This document shows, one piece after another, positions 1-8,759 of a stretch of DNA of 64,000 nucleotides. The notes under the pieces were generated by a model. It saw nothing but the letters and a program-made list of their open reading frames with translations, had not been told where the DNA came from and searched no databases. The DNA comes from Microlunatus sagamiharensis (GTDB lineage Bacteria > Actinomycetota > Actinomycetes > Propionibacteriales > Propionibacteriaceae). The stretch is taken from contig NZ_LT629799.1 in assembly GCF_900105785.1 (NCBI RefSeq), positions 3,038,001 to 3,102,000 of the forward strand. Reading direction: 5' to 3'. Made by a program: the position numbers and the translations under genes. Positions within the stretch are counted from its first letter, which is position 1. The number at the start of each line of letters is the position of its first letter.

Positions 1-102
1 TCGGCGAGGAAAAGGCGCGGCAACCTACCGCTCGGCGAGGAGAGCTGGGCGCACCGGATCATGCAGAGGCAGAGGGTGCTGGAGAACGCAGAACGCCCGT
101 GA
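1..102 (+). CDS. C-terminal end of an unidentified protein (partial)
   Basis: Frame 1 is open from the window edge to a TGA at 100-102 and gives 33 residues ending ...VLENAERP. Third codon positions are mostly G or C and the peptide is rich in Arg and Glu, which fits a real coding end in this genome. The stop lies inside the hairpin at 94-116, a natural end point for a rightward gene meeting the leftward tRNA gene. No domain is recognisable in so short a stretch, so no function is offered. It could also be a chance open frame. Confidence 0.35.
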   Translation, partial: SARKRRGNLPLGEESWAHRIMQRQRVLENAERP

Positions 103-116
103 CATGGTCACGGGCG
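94..116. terminator. Hairpin between partial gene and tRNA-Ala
   Basis: A 10-bp perfect inverted repeat (CGCCCGTGAC / GTCACGGGCG) with a 3-nt ATG loop. It sits 8 nt past the 3' end of the leftward tRNA-Ala and overlaps the stop of the rightward partial gene, so it could end transcription from both sides. There is no T-tract, which is usual for actinobacterial terminators. Confidence 0.6.
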
Positions 117-124
117 CTGGAGGG

Positions 125-197
125 TGGAGCCTAGGGGATTCGAACCCCTGACCTTCTCATTGCGAACGAGACGCGCTACCAACTGCGCCAAGGCCCC
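125..197 (-). tRNA. tRNA-Ala, anticodon CGC
   Basis: A 73-nt cloverleaf on the minus strand. The acceptor stem GGGGCCT pairs with AGGCTCC and contains the G3:U70 wobble that alanyl-tRNA synthetase recognises. The T-arm carries the GGTTCGAATCC-type sequence seen in reverse at 133-149. The anticodon loop is TTCGCAA, giving CGC, which reads GCG, a common alanine codon in this DNA. The discriminator base is A. CCA is not encoded. A hairpin at 94-116 follows the 3' end. Confidence 0.95.
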
Positions 198-269
198 TCG
201 TGGTCGTTCCCGACCGGTGGTGAACATTACCACCGTCGGGAGGCGATCGCCTCCCGACGAGACCCGGGG

Positions 270-1055
270 TCAGGCCGAGGCGGCCTTGGCCCCGCCGTCC
301 TGCTCGTCGATCCCGGTGGTCTCGACGTCCTCGACGACGACCTCCGGGGCGTCGGCGGTGACCGGGACGCTCCGGCGGCCCGAGGAGGTGACGTCGGGGG
401 CGGACAGGTCGATGGTGCGGACCGTGCGCGGGGCCAGCGGCTTGGACACGTACGTCGGCACGGTGATCGGCAGCGGGTCCCACAGGCCCGGCTTGCTGTC
501 GGTCTCGGCGTCCTTCTTGGCGGCCTTGCGGGTCTTGCGGTCGCGGGACTCGACGTCCTTGCGGCTGATGAGGACCGTCTTCTCGTCACTGCCGCGGCTG
601 ATGGCGACGTAGCGCGCGTCGAGGTCGCGACGCATCGCGCGGACGCTGACGCGGGAGACGACCACGAAGAGGAGCACCAGACCGCCGGGGACGGCGACGC
701 TCCACCAGGGCAGCCAGCCGACGGAGGCGACGCTGATCACGCCGCACAGGACGGCGAACAGCGCCGACAGCACGCGGCGGCGACGAGAGGCCGCGACCCG
801 CTCGAGACGGCGCAGGTCGGCGACGGCCGCGCGGCGCGTGACGGGGGTCGACACCTCGAACTCACGCAGCTCGGTCAGGTCCTGGTCGAGCAGCGGCGCG
901 GTGCCGTGCCGCAGGATGCGGACGGAGTCGGAGAAGGGGTCGACGTGCTCGCCCTCGACGTCCGGCTCGCCCTCCCGACGGCGCACGAAGTGCGGCACCA
1001 GGTAGGCCAGCCAGGCGATCGCGATGGCCGCAAAGATCAGTCCCGTCGTCCCCAC
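270..1055 (-). CDS. SepX/GlpR-like divisome-associated membrane protein
   Basis: 261 residues. An N-terminal hydrophobic segment (about residues 4-24, ending in PHFVRRR) is followed by a charged cytoplasmic stretch, two closely spaced transmembrane segments around residues 100-140, and an acidic, probably disordered C-terminus. This single helix plus basic patch, then a helical hairpin, matches the actinobacterial SepX/GlpR family, linked in Streptomyces and mycobacteria to Z-ring stability. Position beside rimJ and the moeA cluster, with tRNA-Ala next door, is the usual setting of this family. The assignment rests on architecture and neighbourhood, so it is moderate. Confidence 0.6.
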   Translation of the reverse strand: MGTTGLIFAAIAIAWLAYLVPHFVRRREGEPDVEGEHVDPFSDSVRILRHGTAPLLDQDLTELREFEVSTPVTRRAAVADLRRLERVAASRRRRVLSALFAVLCGVISVASVGWLPWWSVAVPGGLVLLFVVVSRVSVRAMRRDLDARYVAISRGSDEKTVLISRKDVESRDRKTRKAAKKDAETDSKPGLWDPLPITVPTYVSKPLAPRTVRTIDLSAPDVTSSGRRSVPVTADAPEVVVEDVETTGIDEQDGGAKAASA

Positions 1056-1154
1056 GAGCGAACGCTATGGGGTGGGCCGGTGCGGGCAGCCGACCTGCGG
1101 GGGTGTGTCGCGTGATCGTCGCGTGACCTCGCCGTCGAGGAGGTCACAGTTCAG

Positions 1155-1805
1155 TCAGGCGGGCGCCGTCGGGCCCCGCAGGGACTCGTAGCGGCGCACC
1201 ATGCCCTCGCCCACCTCCTCGGCGTTCAGCGCGAAGACGAGGTGGTCGCGCCAGTCGCCGTCGATGTGGAGGTAGCGCGGACGCAGCCCCTCGGTGCGGA
1301 AGCCGAGCTTCTCCACCACGCGCAGGCTCGCCGCGTTCTCGGGGCGGATCGCGATCTCGATGCGGTGCAGCCGCATGACCGAGAAGCAGTAGTCGACGGC
1401 CAGCGCCACCGCGGTCGGGATGATGCCGCGCCCGGCGAGACGCTGGTCGACCCAGTAGCCGATCTGGCCCCACGACGCCGACCCGCCGACGATGCCGCTC
1501 ACCGTGAGCTGGCCGGCGAGCGAGGCCGGTCCCCCGGGCTGCTCGTCGTAGAAGACGAGCCAGGGCAGCATCCGGTCGTCGCGGGCCTGGCGGGTCAGCG
1601 AGCGCACCAGCGCGGAGTACGAGGTGGGTCCGGCCGACGACCCCGGCGGCAGGGTCGCCTCCCACGGCTTGAGCCAGGCGGCGTTGCGGCGGCGCACACG
1701 CTCCCACGGCAGCTGGTCGCGGCGCCGCATCGGCGAGAGCACGACGCGGTCGTGCCGCAGGCTGACCGGCCAGTGGTGCGTGCCGTAGCTGTACCCGGAG
1801 CTCAC
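1155..1805 (-). CDS. rimJ: GNAT acetyltransferase, RimJ/RimL type
   Basis: 216 residues with the RimJ/RimL form of the GNAT fold. The N-terminal part has the strand 'RHDRVVLSPMRRRD'. The acetyl-CoA-binding region is seen as 'QRLAGRGIIPTAVALAVDYC', followed by 'MRLHRIEIAIRPENAASLRVVEKLGFRTEG', typical of N-alpha-acetyltransferases acting on ribosomal or other protein N-termini. The true substrate is unknown. I start at the GTG at 1805, with a GAGG motif upstream and the mogA stop 11 nt away; a longer frame to 1952 would overlap mogA. It is last in the molybdenum-cofactor gene run. Confidence 0.85.
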   Translation of the reverse strand: MSSGYSYGTHHWPVSLRHDRVVLSPMRRRDQLPWERVRRRNAAWLKPWEATLPPGSSAGPTSYSALVRSLTRQARDDRMLPWLVFYDEQPGGPASLAGQLTVSGIVGGSASWGQIGYWVDQRLAGRGIIPTAVALAVDYCFSVMRLHRIEIAIRPENAASLRVVEKLGFRTEGLRPRYLHIDGDWRDHLVFALNAEEVGEGMVRRYESLRGPTAPA

Positions 1806-1815
1806 CGGACGGGCC

Positions 1816-2307
1816 TCAGTGGTCCCCGCCGCGGAGCTGGGCCACCGCGTGCTGCAGCACCGGCGCCAGCACCGACATCGCGTCGCGGGCGCCGCCCCGG
1901 GAGCCGGGCACGTTGACGACGAGCGTCCCGCCCACCGTCCCGGCGACACCACGGCTCAGCACCGCGGTGGGCACCCCGTGCGCGACCCCGTACGCCGCGA
2001 TCGCCGCGCTCAGCTGCGGCACCTCGCGCTCGAGCACCGCGCGCGTCTGCTCGGGGGTGTGGTCGTCCGGGCTGAGCCCGGTGCCTCCGGTGGTGATCAC
2101 CACGGCGTGTCCCGCCGCGACGGCCGAGCGCAGCGCCTCGCCGACCTCGTCGCCGTCGGGCACGACGAGCGGGTCGCCCACGTCGAAGCCGACCTCACGG
2201 AGACCGGCGACCAGGATCGGGCCGGAGCGGTCCTCGTACACCCCCGCGGAGGCCCGCGTCGACACCGTCACGACGAGAGCGGTGGGACCGGCAGACGGGA
2301 CCGTCAC
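1816..2307 (-). CDS. mogA: Molybdopterin adenylyltransferase-like protein (MogA/MoaB)
   Basis: 163 residues of the MoCF-binding fold. 'ALVVTVSTRASAGVYEDRSG' opens the domain. 'VVITTGGTGLSPDDHTPEQT' is the nucleotide and molybdopterin-binding TTGGTG(I/L)SPRD-type signature, and 'VVNVPGSRGGARDAM' is the second conserved loop. Enzymes of this family adenylylate molybdopterin before metal insertion. The GTG start at 2305-2307 overlaps the moaC stop (GTGA), so the two are translationally coupled. An upstream extension in the same frame runs through moaC and is not real. Confidence 0.9.
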   Translation of the reverse strand: MTVPSAGPTALVVTVSTRASAGVYEDRSGPILVAGLREVGFDVGDPLVVPDGDEVGEALRSAVAAGHAVVITTGGTGLSPDDHTPEQTRAVLEREVPQLSAAIAAYGVAHGVPTAVLSRGVAGTVGGTLVVNVPGSRGGARDAMSVLAPVLQHAVAQLRGGDH

Positions 2308-2813
2308 TTCCCCGCCCTCCGGTAGTCGCCGCTGCGCCCGCCGGACTTGGCGATCACGCGGACGTCGGTGATCACCGCGTCGCGGTCGAGCGCCTTGACC
2401 ATGTCGACCACGGCCAGACCGGCGACACCGACCGCGGTCAGGGCCTCCATCTCGACCCCGGTGCGCTCGTTGGTCTTGACGGTGGCGCGCAGCTCGACTC
2501 CGTCGTCGGTCACCTCTGCGGTCACGTCCACGCCGCTGATCATGAGGGGGTGGCACAGCGGGACGAGCTCGGGGGTCTTCTTGGCCGCCATGATCCCGGC
2601 GATCCGGGCGACCGCGAGGGCGTCGCCCTTGGGCACGTCACCCGACCGCAGGGCGGCGACGCACGCGGCGCTGAGGCGTACGCGGCCTGCGGCGGTCGCC
2701 GTGCGGATGGTGACCTCTTTGGCCGAGACGTCGACCATCCGGGCCTCCCCGGCGGCGTTGAGATGCGTCAGCCCGCCCGGGCCCGCCGTGTCTCCCGAAC
2801 CGGTCGCGCTCAT
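2304..2813 (-). CDS. moaC: Cyclic pyranopterin monophosphate synthase MoaC
   Basis: 169 residues. 'LTHLNAAGEARMVDVSAKEVTIRTATAAG' is the conserved opening, 'KKTPELVPLCHPLMISGVDV' the core motif, and 'RTGVEMEALTAVGVAGLAVVDMVKALD' the signature helix with catalytic Asp and Lys. MoaC makes cyclic pyranopterin monophosphate, the first stable intermediate of molybdenum cofactor synthesis. Its ATG overlaps the moeA stop by 4 nt and its stop overlaps the mogA start. No moaA is in this window, so the pathway is completed elsewhere. Confidence 0.95.
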   Translation of the reverse strand: MSATGSGDTAGPGGLTHLNAAGEARMVDVSAKEVTIRTATAAGRVRLSAACVAALRSGDVPKGDALAVARIAGIMAAKKTPELVPLCHPLMISGVDVTAEVTDDGVELRATVKTNERTGVEMEALTAVGVAGLAVVDMVKALDRDAVITDVRVIAKSGGRSGDYRRAGK

Positions 2814-4129
2814 CGCGGCTGGTCCAGCAGCCAGACCTCGAGCTCGGTGCCGGCCGGGACGAAGTCGGTGTCGTGGGGCAGCACCACCAGCGCGTCCGCC
2901 TTGGACAGGTCGCCCAGCAGGTGCGAGCCGTGCCCCCCGACGAGCTCGACGCTGCGGGCGCCGGTGTCGTCGGCGCGCACCACCCCGCGGGCCAGCTGCG
3001 TACGGCCCGGGATCGAGCTCATCGCGTGCGCCGCCGTCGCCCGCACGCCCGGCCGCACGTACGGCGTGACGCCCATCAGCTTGCGGATGACGGGACGCAC
3101 GAAGGCCTCGAAGGACACGAAGGCGCTCACCGGGTTGCCCGGCAGCATGACGATCGGCGTCCGGTCCTCGCCGATGAGGCCGAAGCCCTGCGGCTTGCCC
3201 GGCTGCATCGCCACGGCGGCGAAGTCCGTCGCGCCGAGCTCGGGCATCACGGCCTTGACGATGTCGTAGTCGCCCTGGCTCACCCCGCCGGTGGTGATGA
3301 TCAGGTCGGCGCGGACGAGCTGGTCGTAGACGAGCTGCTTGAGCGAGGCCGGGTCGTCGCCGACGTGGCCGACGCGGAAGACCTGGGCGCCCGCGTCCTT
3401 GGCCGCCGCCGCGAGGAGGTAGGAGTTCGAGTCGTAGATCTGCTCGGGGTCCAGCGGCAGGCCGGGGTCGACGAGCTCGGAGCCCGTGGAGATCACCACG
3501 ACGCGGGGCCGCGGGCGCACCATCACCTTGTCGATGCCGACGGCGGCGAGCAGGCCGACGTCGCGGACGCCGATCCGTGAGCCGGCGGCGAGCAGCAGGT
3601 CGCCGACGCCGATGTCCTCGCCCTGGCGACGGATGTGCTGGCCGGGCGAGCTGGCGCGGTTCACGGTGACGTCGGTGCTGCCGCGGTCGGTCGCCTCGTA
3701 GGGGACGATCGCGTCGGCGTCGGCCGGGATCGGCGCGCCCGTCATGATCTTCATCGCCGTGCCGGGCGACAGGCGGTGCGGGGCCGAGGCGCCCGCCGGG
3801 ACCTCACCGACGACCGGGAGCCGGACGGGGCGCACGTCGGTCGCGTGCTGGACGTCGGCGGCACGGACGGCGTACCCGTCCATCGCCGTGTTGTCGAAGC
3901 GCGGCAGGTCGATGCCGGACGTGACGTCCTCGCAGATGCTGAGGCCGAGGGCGTCGAGCACGTGCTGGCCGAAGGGCATGAGCTCCTCGACGCAGGACAG
4001 CAGGTAGTCGCGGTGCTGCTCGAGGGTGCGCAGGCCGTCGGGCCCGGTCGCGGGCGGCTCGGGGAGCGTCGCGACCTCGGGGGTGTGCCGCAGCGCCTCG
4101 TCGTTCTTCTTGCGGCCGAACAGGGGCAT
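2810..4129 (-). CDS. moeA: Molybdopterin molybdenumtransferase MoeA (gephyrin-like)
   Basis: 439 residues in the MoeA layout: domain with 'ICEDVTSGIDLPRFDNTAMDGYAVRA', the beta-rich insert with 'GTAMKIMTGAPIPADADAIVPYE', then the MoCF domain with 'VVVISTGSELVDPG' and 'IITTGGVSQGDYDIVK', and a C-terminal beta domain. It inserts molybdate into adenylylated molybdopterin. I start at the ATG at 4129 (MPLFGRKKND), because the extra upstream frame has no family match and enters the intergenic region. It is first in the moeA-moaC-mogA-rimJ run and overlaps moaC by 4 nt. Confidence 0.95.
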   Translation of the reverse strand: MPLFGRKKNDEALRHTPEVATLPEPPATGPDGLRTLEQHRDYLLSCVEELMPFGQHVLDALGLSICEDVTSGIDLPRFDNTAMDGYAVRAADVQHATDVRPVRLPVVGEVPAGASAPHRLSPGTAMKIMTGAPIPADADAIVPYEATDRGSTDVTVNRASSPGQHIRRQGEDIGVGDLLLAAGSRIGVRDVGLLAAVGIDKVMVRPRPRVVVISTGSELVDPGLPLDPEQIYDSNSYLLAAAAKDAGAQVFRVGHVGDDPASLKQLVYDQLVRADLIITTGGVSQGDYDIVKAVMPELGATDFAAVAMQPGKPQGFGLIGEDRTPIVMLPGNPVSAFVSFEAFVRPVIRKLMGVTPYVRPGVRATAAHAMSSIPGRTQLARGVVRADDTGARSVELVGGHGSHLLGDLSKADALVVLPHDTDFVPAGTELEVWLLDQPR

Positions 4130-4304
4130 GGTCGGCACCCTACGGGGGCGCGCGGACCGGCCCCAGTACGCGCGCCGCGGCGCGGACCCGGTGCGCCCGC
4201 GCGAGAGGCGTCGCGTCCGCGGGCGCCGGGTCCGGTGAAGGATGTCCCAGCGCCTCCTGGGCGCGACGAGGCCCGGCGTCCGCCGGCGAGAGAAGGAGCA
4301 CCGC

Positions 4305-5105
4305 GTGCCCGAGGGCCACACGATCCACCGGTTCGCGCGTCTGCACCGGGAGGCGTTCGCCGGGCACGAGGTGGCGGCGTCGAGCCCGCAGGGACGGTTC
4401 GCCGAGGGGGCTGCGCTGATCGACGGACGGGTGTTCGAGGGCACGGACGCCTGGGGCAAGCACCTCTTCCACCGCTACTCGGGCGACGTCCTCGTGCACG
4501 TGCACCTCGGCCTCTACGGCAAGTTCGCGCAGGGTCCGCTGCCCGCGCCCGAGCCGCGCGGCGCGCTGCGGATGCGCATCGAGGGCAACGGGGAGTACCT
4601 CGACCTGCGTGGCGCGACCCGCTGCGAGGTCGTGACGCCGGAGGAGAAGAAGGAGATCACCGCCGGGCTCGGCCCCGACCCGCTGCGGCCGAGGACGGAC
4701 CCGACGCCCGCCCGCGAGCGGATCGGCCGGTCCCGGGTCGCCATCGGCGCGCTGCTGATGGACCAGAGCGTGCTGGCCGGCATCGGCAACGTCTACCGCG
4801 CGGAGATCCTCTACCGCCACGGCGTGAACCCCTACGTCCTCGGCCGCGACCTCGAGCCGGCCGTGTTCGACGACATGTGGGCCGACCTGACCAAGCTGAT
4901 GCAGGCGGGCGTGCGCGCCGGCCGCATCGTCACGACCGAGCGCGAGGACCGCGTACGCCGCTCCGGCCGCGCCACCCGCGCCGACTCGTTCTACGTCTAC
5001 CGCCGCACGGGCGAGCCCTGCCGCCGATGCGACACCCCGATCGCCCACGCGGTCATGGTCGCGCGCAACCTCTTCTGGTGCCCGCACTGCCAGCCCGCGC
5101 TGTGA
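4305..5105 (+). CDS. nei: Fpg/Nei-family DNA glycosylase (Nei2-like)
   Basis: 266 residues starting with PEGHT after the initiator: proline 2 is the Schiff-base nucleophile and glutamate 3 the acid of this family. That fixes the GTG start at 4305, with AAGGAG 8 nt upstream; the longer upstream frame would bury the catalytic proline. A conserved lysine follows in 'DAWGKHLFHRY', then 'MDQSVLAGIGNVYRAEILY' (helix-two-turn-helix) and a C-terminal zinc finger CRRC...CPHC. The enzyme excises oxidised bases and cuts abasic sites. PEGHT rather than PELPE favours Nei2 over Fpg. Confidence 0.9.
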   Translation: MPEGHTIHRFARLHREAFAGHEVAASSPQGRFAEGAALIDGRVFEGTDAWGKHLFHRYSGDVLVHVHLGLYGKFAQGPLPAPEPRGALRMRIEGNGEYLDLRGATRCEVVTPEEKKEITAGLGPDPLRPRTDPTPARERIGRSRVAIGALLMDQSVLAGIGNVYRAEILYRHGVNPYVLGRDLEPAVFDDMWADLTKLMQAGVRAGRIVTTEREDRVRRSGRATRADSFYVYRRTGEPCRRCDTPIAHAVMVARNLFWCPHCQPAL

Positions 5106-5178
5106 GGACGGCCGAGCCCCAGGCGCGGATGTGGCGCTGCCGCTGACCTCGGGCGGGCTTCGTGCACCTGAGCGCCGC

Positions 5179-5227
5179 ACAACGGGGACGATCCGGCACC
5201 GCAGCGGTGCCAGATCGTCCCCGTTGT
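5179..5227. terminator. Two-stage hairpin between convergent nei and alpha-glucosidase genes
   Basis: A 15-bp perfect outer stem (5179-5193 with 5213-5227), one C/A mismatch, then a 6-bp inner stem (GGCACC / GGTGCC) and a GCAGC loop. It lies midway between two convergent stops and reads the same on both strands, so it is probably a shared terminator. No T-tract follows on either strand. Confidence 0.75.
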
Positions 5228-5240
5228 CGCCGGAGCCCGA

Positions 5241-6926
5241 TCAGGCGGTGAACCAGGCGCTCGACTCGCCCGCGAGCCGGCCGTCCTCGACGGGCGCGCT
5301 CGCGACGCGGACCTCGCCGGACGGGAGGGCGTACGGCTCCGTGCCGAAGTTGGTGACGCAGTGCCAGCCGTTCGGGCGGACGAAGTGCACGACGTCCTCG
5401 CGGCCGGTCTCGACCCAGGCCAGGGACTCCTCGGTCTGCAGCGCACGGCGGGCGTGCAGCGCCGCGCGGTAGAGCTCGAGGGTCGAGGTCGGGTCGCCCA
5501 CCTGCTCGCCCACGGCGATGCGCGACCACGCGGCCGGCTGCGGGAGCCACGCGTTGCCGGAGCCGAAGCCGTACGTGGCCCCGTCCCGCGTCCACGGCAG
5601 CGGCACGCGGGCGCCGTCGCGGCCCTTCTTGGTGTTCTGGGTCCGCAGCCAGATCGGGTCCTGCAGCGCCCCGGCCGGCAGGTCGGCCACCTCGTGCAGA
5701 CCGATCTCCTCGCCCTGGTAGAGGTACGCCGAGCCGGGCAGCGCGAGCATGAACAGCACCGCGGCGCGCGCCCGGTGCAGGCCCTGCTCGACGTCGAGCA
5801 CGGTGCCCAGGCCGTCGGTCATCAGCCAGTCGTCGAGGTCGGTGCCGGCGGGCAGCCCGTAGCGCGAGGCGTGGCGCACGACGTCGTGGTTGGACAGCAC
5901 CCAGGTCGACGACGACCCCGCCTCGGCCGCCTGCGCGAGGCAGAAGTCGACGACCTCACGGAACTGCGCCGCGTCGAAGTCGGCCTTGAGCAGGTCGAAG
6001 TTGAACGCCTGGCCCAGCTCGGTCGGACGCGCGTAGAGCGCGCGGCGCTCGGGCGCGGAGAAGGCCTCGGCGACGGCCGTGCGCGGCGGGTCGTAGGAGT
6101 CGAAGACCTGGCGCCACTCGGCGTAGATCTCGTGCACCTCGTTGCGGTCGAAGAGCGGGTCGCTGCCGTCGAGCGGCAGCTCGCCGGGCGTCTCGGGCTT
6201 GCTGCGTAGCGGCTCGGAGAGGTCCTTGGCCAGCGCGTGCGCGACGTCGACGCGGTAGCCGTCGACACCGCGGTCGGCCCAGAAGCGCAGCGTGGTCAAG
6301 AACTCCTCGTGCACCTCACGGTTGTCCCAGTTGAGGTCGGGCTGCTCCGGGGCGAACAGGTGCAGGTACCACTGCTCCGGGTTGCCGTCGGCGTCGACGA
6401 GCCGGGTCCAGGCCCGGCCGCCGAAGTGGCTCTGCCAGTCCGAGGGCGGCAGCGAACCGTCCGGGCCCGTGCCGTCGCGGAAGACGTAGCGGGCCCGCTC
6501 GGGCGAGCCCGGGCCGGCGGCGAGCGCGGCGAGGAACCAGGCGTGCCGGTTGGAGGTGTGGTTGGGGACGATGTCCACGACGATCTTGATCCCGACGGCG
6601 TGCGCGGCCCCGACGAGCGCGTCGAAGTCCGTCAGGGTGCCCAGCTCGGGCGCGACGTCGCGGTAGTCGTCGACGTCGTAGCCCCCGTCGGCGAGCGCAG
6701 AGGGGTAGAAGGGGCTGAGCCAGATGGCGTCGACGCCCAGCTCGGCGAGGTAGCCGACGCGCGAGGTGACGCCCGGGATGTCGCCGAGCCCGTCGCCGTC
6801 GCTGTCGGCGAAGCTGCGCGGGTAGACCTGGTAGACGACCGCCTGGCGCCACCAGCTCGCGCCGCTGACGTCGGTGAGGCTGGGCTGGGGACTGTCGGTG
6901 GGCTGCTCGGGAGCAGGAGAGGGCAC
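5241..6926 (-). CDS. GH13 alpha-glucosidase (oligo-1,6-glucosidase type)
   Basis: 561 residues, the usual length for oligo-alpha-glucosidases. 'WWRQAVVYQVYPRSFADSDGDGLGDI' opens the (beta/alpha)8 barrel. Catalytic residues by position are nucleophile Asp227 in 'DGYRVDVAHAL', acid Glu287 in 'TAVAEAF', and Asp348 in 'LSNHDVV'. 'IVVDIVPNHTS' is conserved region I. No signal peptide, so it acts in the cytoplasm on imported malto- or isomalto-oligosaccharides. The GTG start at 6926 has GAGGA upstream. It is divergent from a LacI regulator that probably controls it. Substrate linkage cannot be read from the sequence. Confidence 0.9.
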   Translation of the reverse strand: MPSPAPEQPTDSPQPSLTDVSGASWWRQAVVYQVYPRSFADSDGDGLGDIPGVTSRVGYLAELGVDAIWLSPFYPSALADGGYDVDDYRDVAPELGTLTDFDALVGAAHAVGIKIVVDIVPNHTSNRHAWFLAALAAGPGSPERARYVFRDGTGPDGSLPPSDWQSHFGGRAWTRLVDADGNPEQWYLHLFAPEQPDLNWDNREVHEEFLTTLRFWADRGVDGYRVDVAHALAKDLSEPLRSKPETPGELPLDGSDPLFDRNEVHEIYAEWRQVFDSYDPPRTAVAEAFSAPERRALYARPTELGQAFNFDLLKADFDAAQFREVVDFCLAQAAEAGSSSTWVLSNHDVVRHASRYGLPAGTDLDDWLMTDGLGTVLDVEQGLHRARAAVLFMLALPGSAYLYQGEEIGLHEVADLPAGALQDPIWLRTQNTKKGRDGARVPLPWTRDGATYGFGSGNAWLPQPAAWSRIAVGEQVGDPTSTLELYRAALHARRALQTEESLAWVETGREDVVHFVRPNGWHCVTNFGTEPYALPSGEVRVASAPVEDGRLAGESSAWFTA

Positions 6927-7085
6927 GGCTGGTCCTCGCGAGGATCGGTTCGGGAGCGCCGCGGGCGTCCGGTGCCGTCGCGCGCGCCCTCAGCGTAGGG
7001 ACGACGGGCATTCGTACGCAACGCGTCCGGGGCGGCCTTGTTACCCTCCTCGTCAGGCCGGGTCCCTGCCCGGGCAGGGGGTGCG

Positions 7086-8117
7086 GTGCCGACGGACAGC
7101 CACGCGAGCATGGCCGACGTGGCCCGGTTGGCCGGGGTCTCGGTGGCCACCGTCTCCCGTGCGCTGCGCGGTTCCCCGCTCGTCTCCGCCGAGACCACCG
7201 CCCGCGTCACCGCGGCGGCCGATGAGCTCTCCTTCGCCATCTCCCGGGCAGCCTCGGGCCTGGCCCGGGGGCGCCTGGGGCGCATCGGCGTCCTGGTCGG
7301 CGCCCCCCTGCGGACGTGGTTCAGCGGCTCGGTCCTCGACGCCGTCTACGCCCGCCTCGCGCAGGCCGACGTAGAGCTGACGATCTTCCGCACGCAGGAC
7401 GCGGCGGAGCGCGAGGCGTTCTTCACCCGCCTGCCGGCGCGGCGCAACGTCGACGCCCTGATCGTGGCGTCCTTCGAGCTCACCGGCGCCGAGCGGGCCC
7501 GGCTGGCGTCGCTCGACCTGCCGCTGGTCTACCTCAACCAGCGCGTGCGCGGCGTGCCGAGCGTCGCGATCGACGACGCCGGCGGGATGCAGGAGGGCGT
7601 GCAGAGCCTGCTCGACCACGGGCACCGCCGGATCGGCTTCGTCCGGACCGACCTGCGCCAGCCGGGGTTCGTCTTCAGCTCCGACCGCCGGATCGAGGGC
7701 TACCGCCGGGCGATGGCCGCGGCGGGCGTGCCCGAGCAGGACCTGGTCGTGCTGTCGGCCCCGAGCCCTGACGCCGGGGAGCTCGTGGCCCGGAGCTACC
7801 GCGCGCTGGCCGACCCGCCCACGGCGCTGGCCGTCGACTCCGACGACCTCGCACTCAGCGTGCTCGTCGAGCTCGACCAGGGCGGGGTCCGCGCCCCGCG
7901 CGACATCTCGGTGATCGGCTTCGACGACCACGCGTACGCCGCCCGCATGGGCCTCAGCACCGTGGCCCAGCCCGTGGACGACCTGGGCACCGAGGCGGCC
8001 GACCTGGCGCTGATGCTCGCCGCCGGCGAGGTGCCCACGCACCCGGACGTGCTGGTCGCGACCCGCGTCGTCCACCGCCTGACCACCGGCCCCGTGCCGA
8101 CGCCGGGACCGCGATGA
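7086..8117 (+). CDS. LacI-family transcriptional regulator
   Basis: 343 residues. The helix-turn-helix is 'MADVARLAGVSVATVSRALRG' near residues 8-28, followed by the hinge and a periplasmic-binding-protein-like sensor domain with 'GHRRIGFVRTD' and 'PRDISVIGFDDHAYA', both typical of LacI/GalR. I chose the GTG at 7086 because an AGGGGG purine run lies just upstream; a frame extension to 7038 has no such signal. It faces the alpha-glucosidase gene across about 160 nt and probably represses it in response to an oligosaccharide. It overlaps the cyclo-ligase start by 4 nt. Confidence 0.9.
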   Translation: MPTDSHASMADVARLAGVSVATVSRALRGSPLVSAETTARVTAAADELSFAISRAASGLARGRLGRIGVLVGAPLRTWFSGSVLDAVYARLAQADVELTIFRTQDAAEREAFFTRLPARRNVDALIVASFELTGAERARLASLDLPLVYLNQRVRGVPSVAIDDAGGMQEGVQSLLDHGHRRIGFVRTDLRQPGFVFSSDRRIEGYRRAMAAAGVPEQDLVVLSAPSPDAGELVARSYRALADPPTALAVDSDDLALSVLVELDQGGVRAPRDISVIGFDDHAYAARMGLSTVAQPVDDLGTEAADLALMLAAGEVPTHPDVLVATRVVHRLTTGPVPTPGPR

Positions 8118-8743
8118 CCACCGGGGACGCCGACCAGGCCGCGCTCGCCGGGGCCAAGCGGACGCTGCGGGACGCGGTGCTGCGGCGGCGCGCGTCGCGC
8201 CCCGAGCCCGACCGGACCGCGGACGACGAGGCCCGCTTCGCCCTGCTCGCGACGACGCTGGGCGACCGCCTGCCCGACACGGTGGCGGCGTACCTCTCGG
8301 TGGGCGACGAGCCGGACACGCTGCGCCTGGTGGCCTGGCTCGACGCCCGGCGGGTGCGGGTGCTGCTGCCGGTGCTCACCGACGGCGCGGGGGCCCGGCT
8401 CGACAGGCCTGCGTGGGCGGCGTACGAGGGCCCGGACGCCCTGCGGGCGGGCCCGCTGGGGCTGCTCGAGCCCACCGGCGCGGTGCTGCCCGCCCGTCAG
8501 CTGCCCGAGGCCGAGCTCGTGGTGTGCCCGGGCCTGGCCGCGAACCGTCACGGCGACCGGCTGGGACGCGGCGGCGGGTGGTACGACCGCGCGCTCGCCC
8601 ACGCGGGCCAGGCCTCCCCGGTGCTCGTCCTCCTCAACCGCGACGAGGTGCTCGAGGCCATCCCCGCTCAGCCCTGGGACCGGCGCGTGGACCGCATCGT
8701 CACGCCCGACGACGTGCTCGACTGCGACCCGCCGTACTCCTGA
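8114..8743 (+). CDS. 5-formyltetrahydrofolate cyclo-ligase
   Basis: 209 residues. An N-terminal 'KRTLRDAVLRRRAS' basic helix and the C-terminal signature 'LVVCPGLAANRHGDRLGRGGGWYDRAL' (the G-x-G-x-G-x-YDR ATP site) are diagnostic. It converts 5-formyl-THF to 5,10-methenyl-THF with ATP, recovering a dead-end folate. The ATG overlaps the LacI stop (ATGA), so it is co-translated with the regulator, which looks like convenience rather than function. In many actinobacteria this gene sits next to galU and moeA; both are elsewhere in this window. Confidence 0.9.
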   Translation: MTTGDADQAALAGAKRTLRDAVLRRRASRPEPDRTADDEARFALLATTLGDRLPDTVAAYLSVGDEPDTLRLVAWLDARRVRVLLPVLTDGAGARLDRPAWAAYEGPDALRAGPLGLLEPTGAVLPARQLPEAELVVCPGLAANRHGDRLGRGGGWYDRALAHAGQASPVLVLLNRDEVLEAIPAQPWDRRVDRIVTPDDVLDCDPPYS

Positions 8744-8759
8744 GCGCCACCCAGGGGAC

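Noticed and set aside
125-197. Integration site with a mobile element at tRNA-Ala
   Set aside because: No integrase, direct repeat of the tRNA end or foreign-composition DNA is seen in the window.
6927-7085. LacI operator between the alpha-glucosidase and its regulator
   Set aside because: I looked for a symmetric site with a central CG. GGACG/CGTCC arms occur, but the interior does not pair, so no site can be named.
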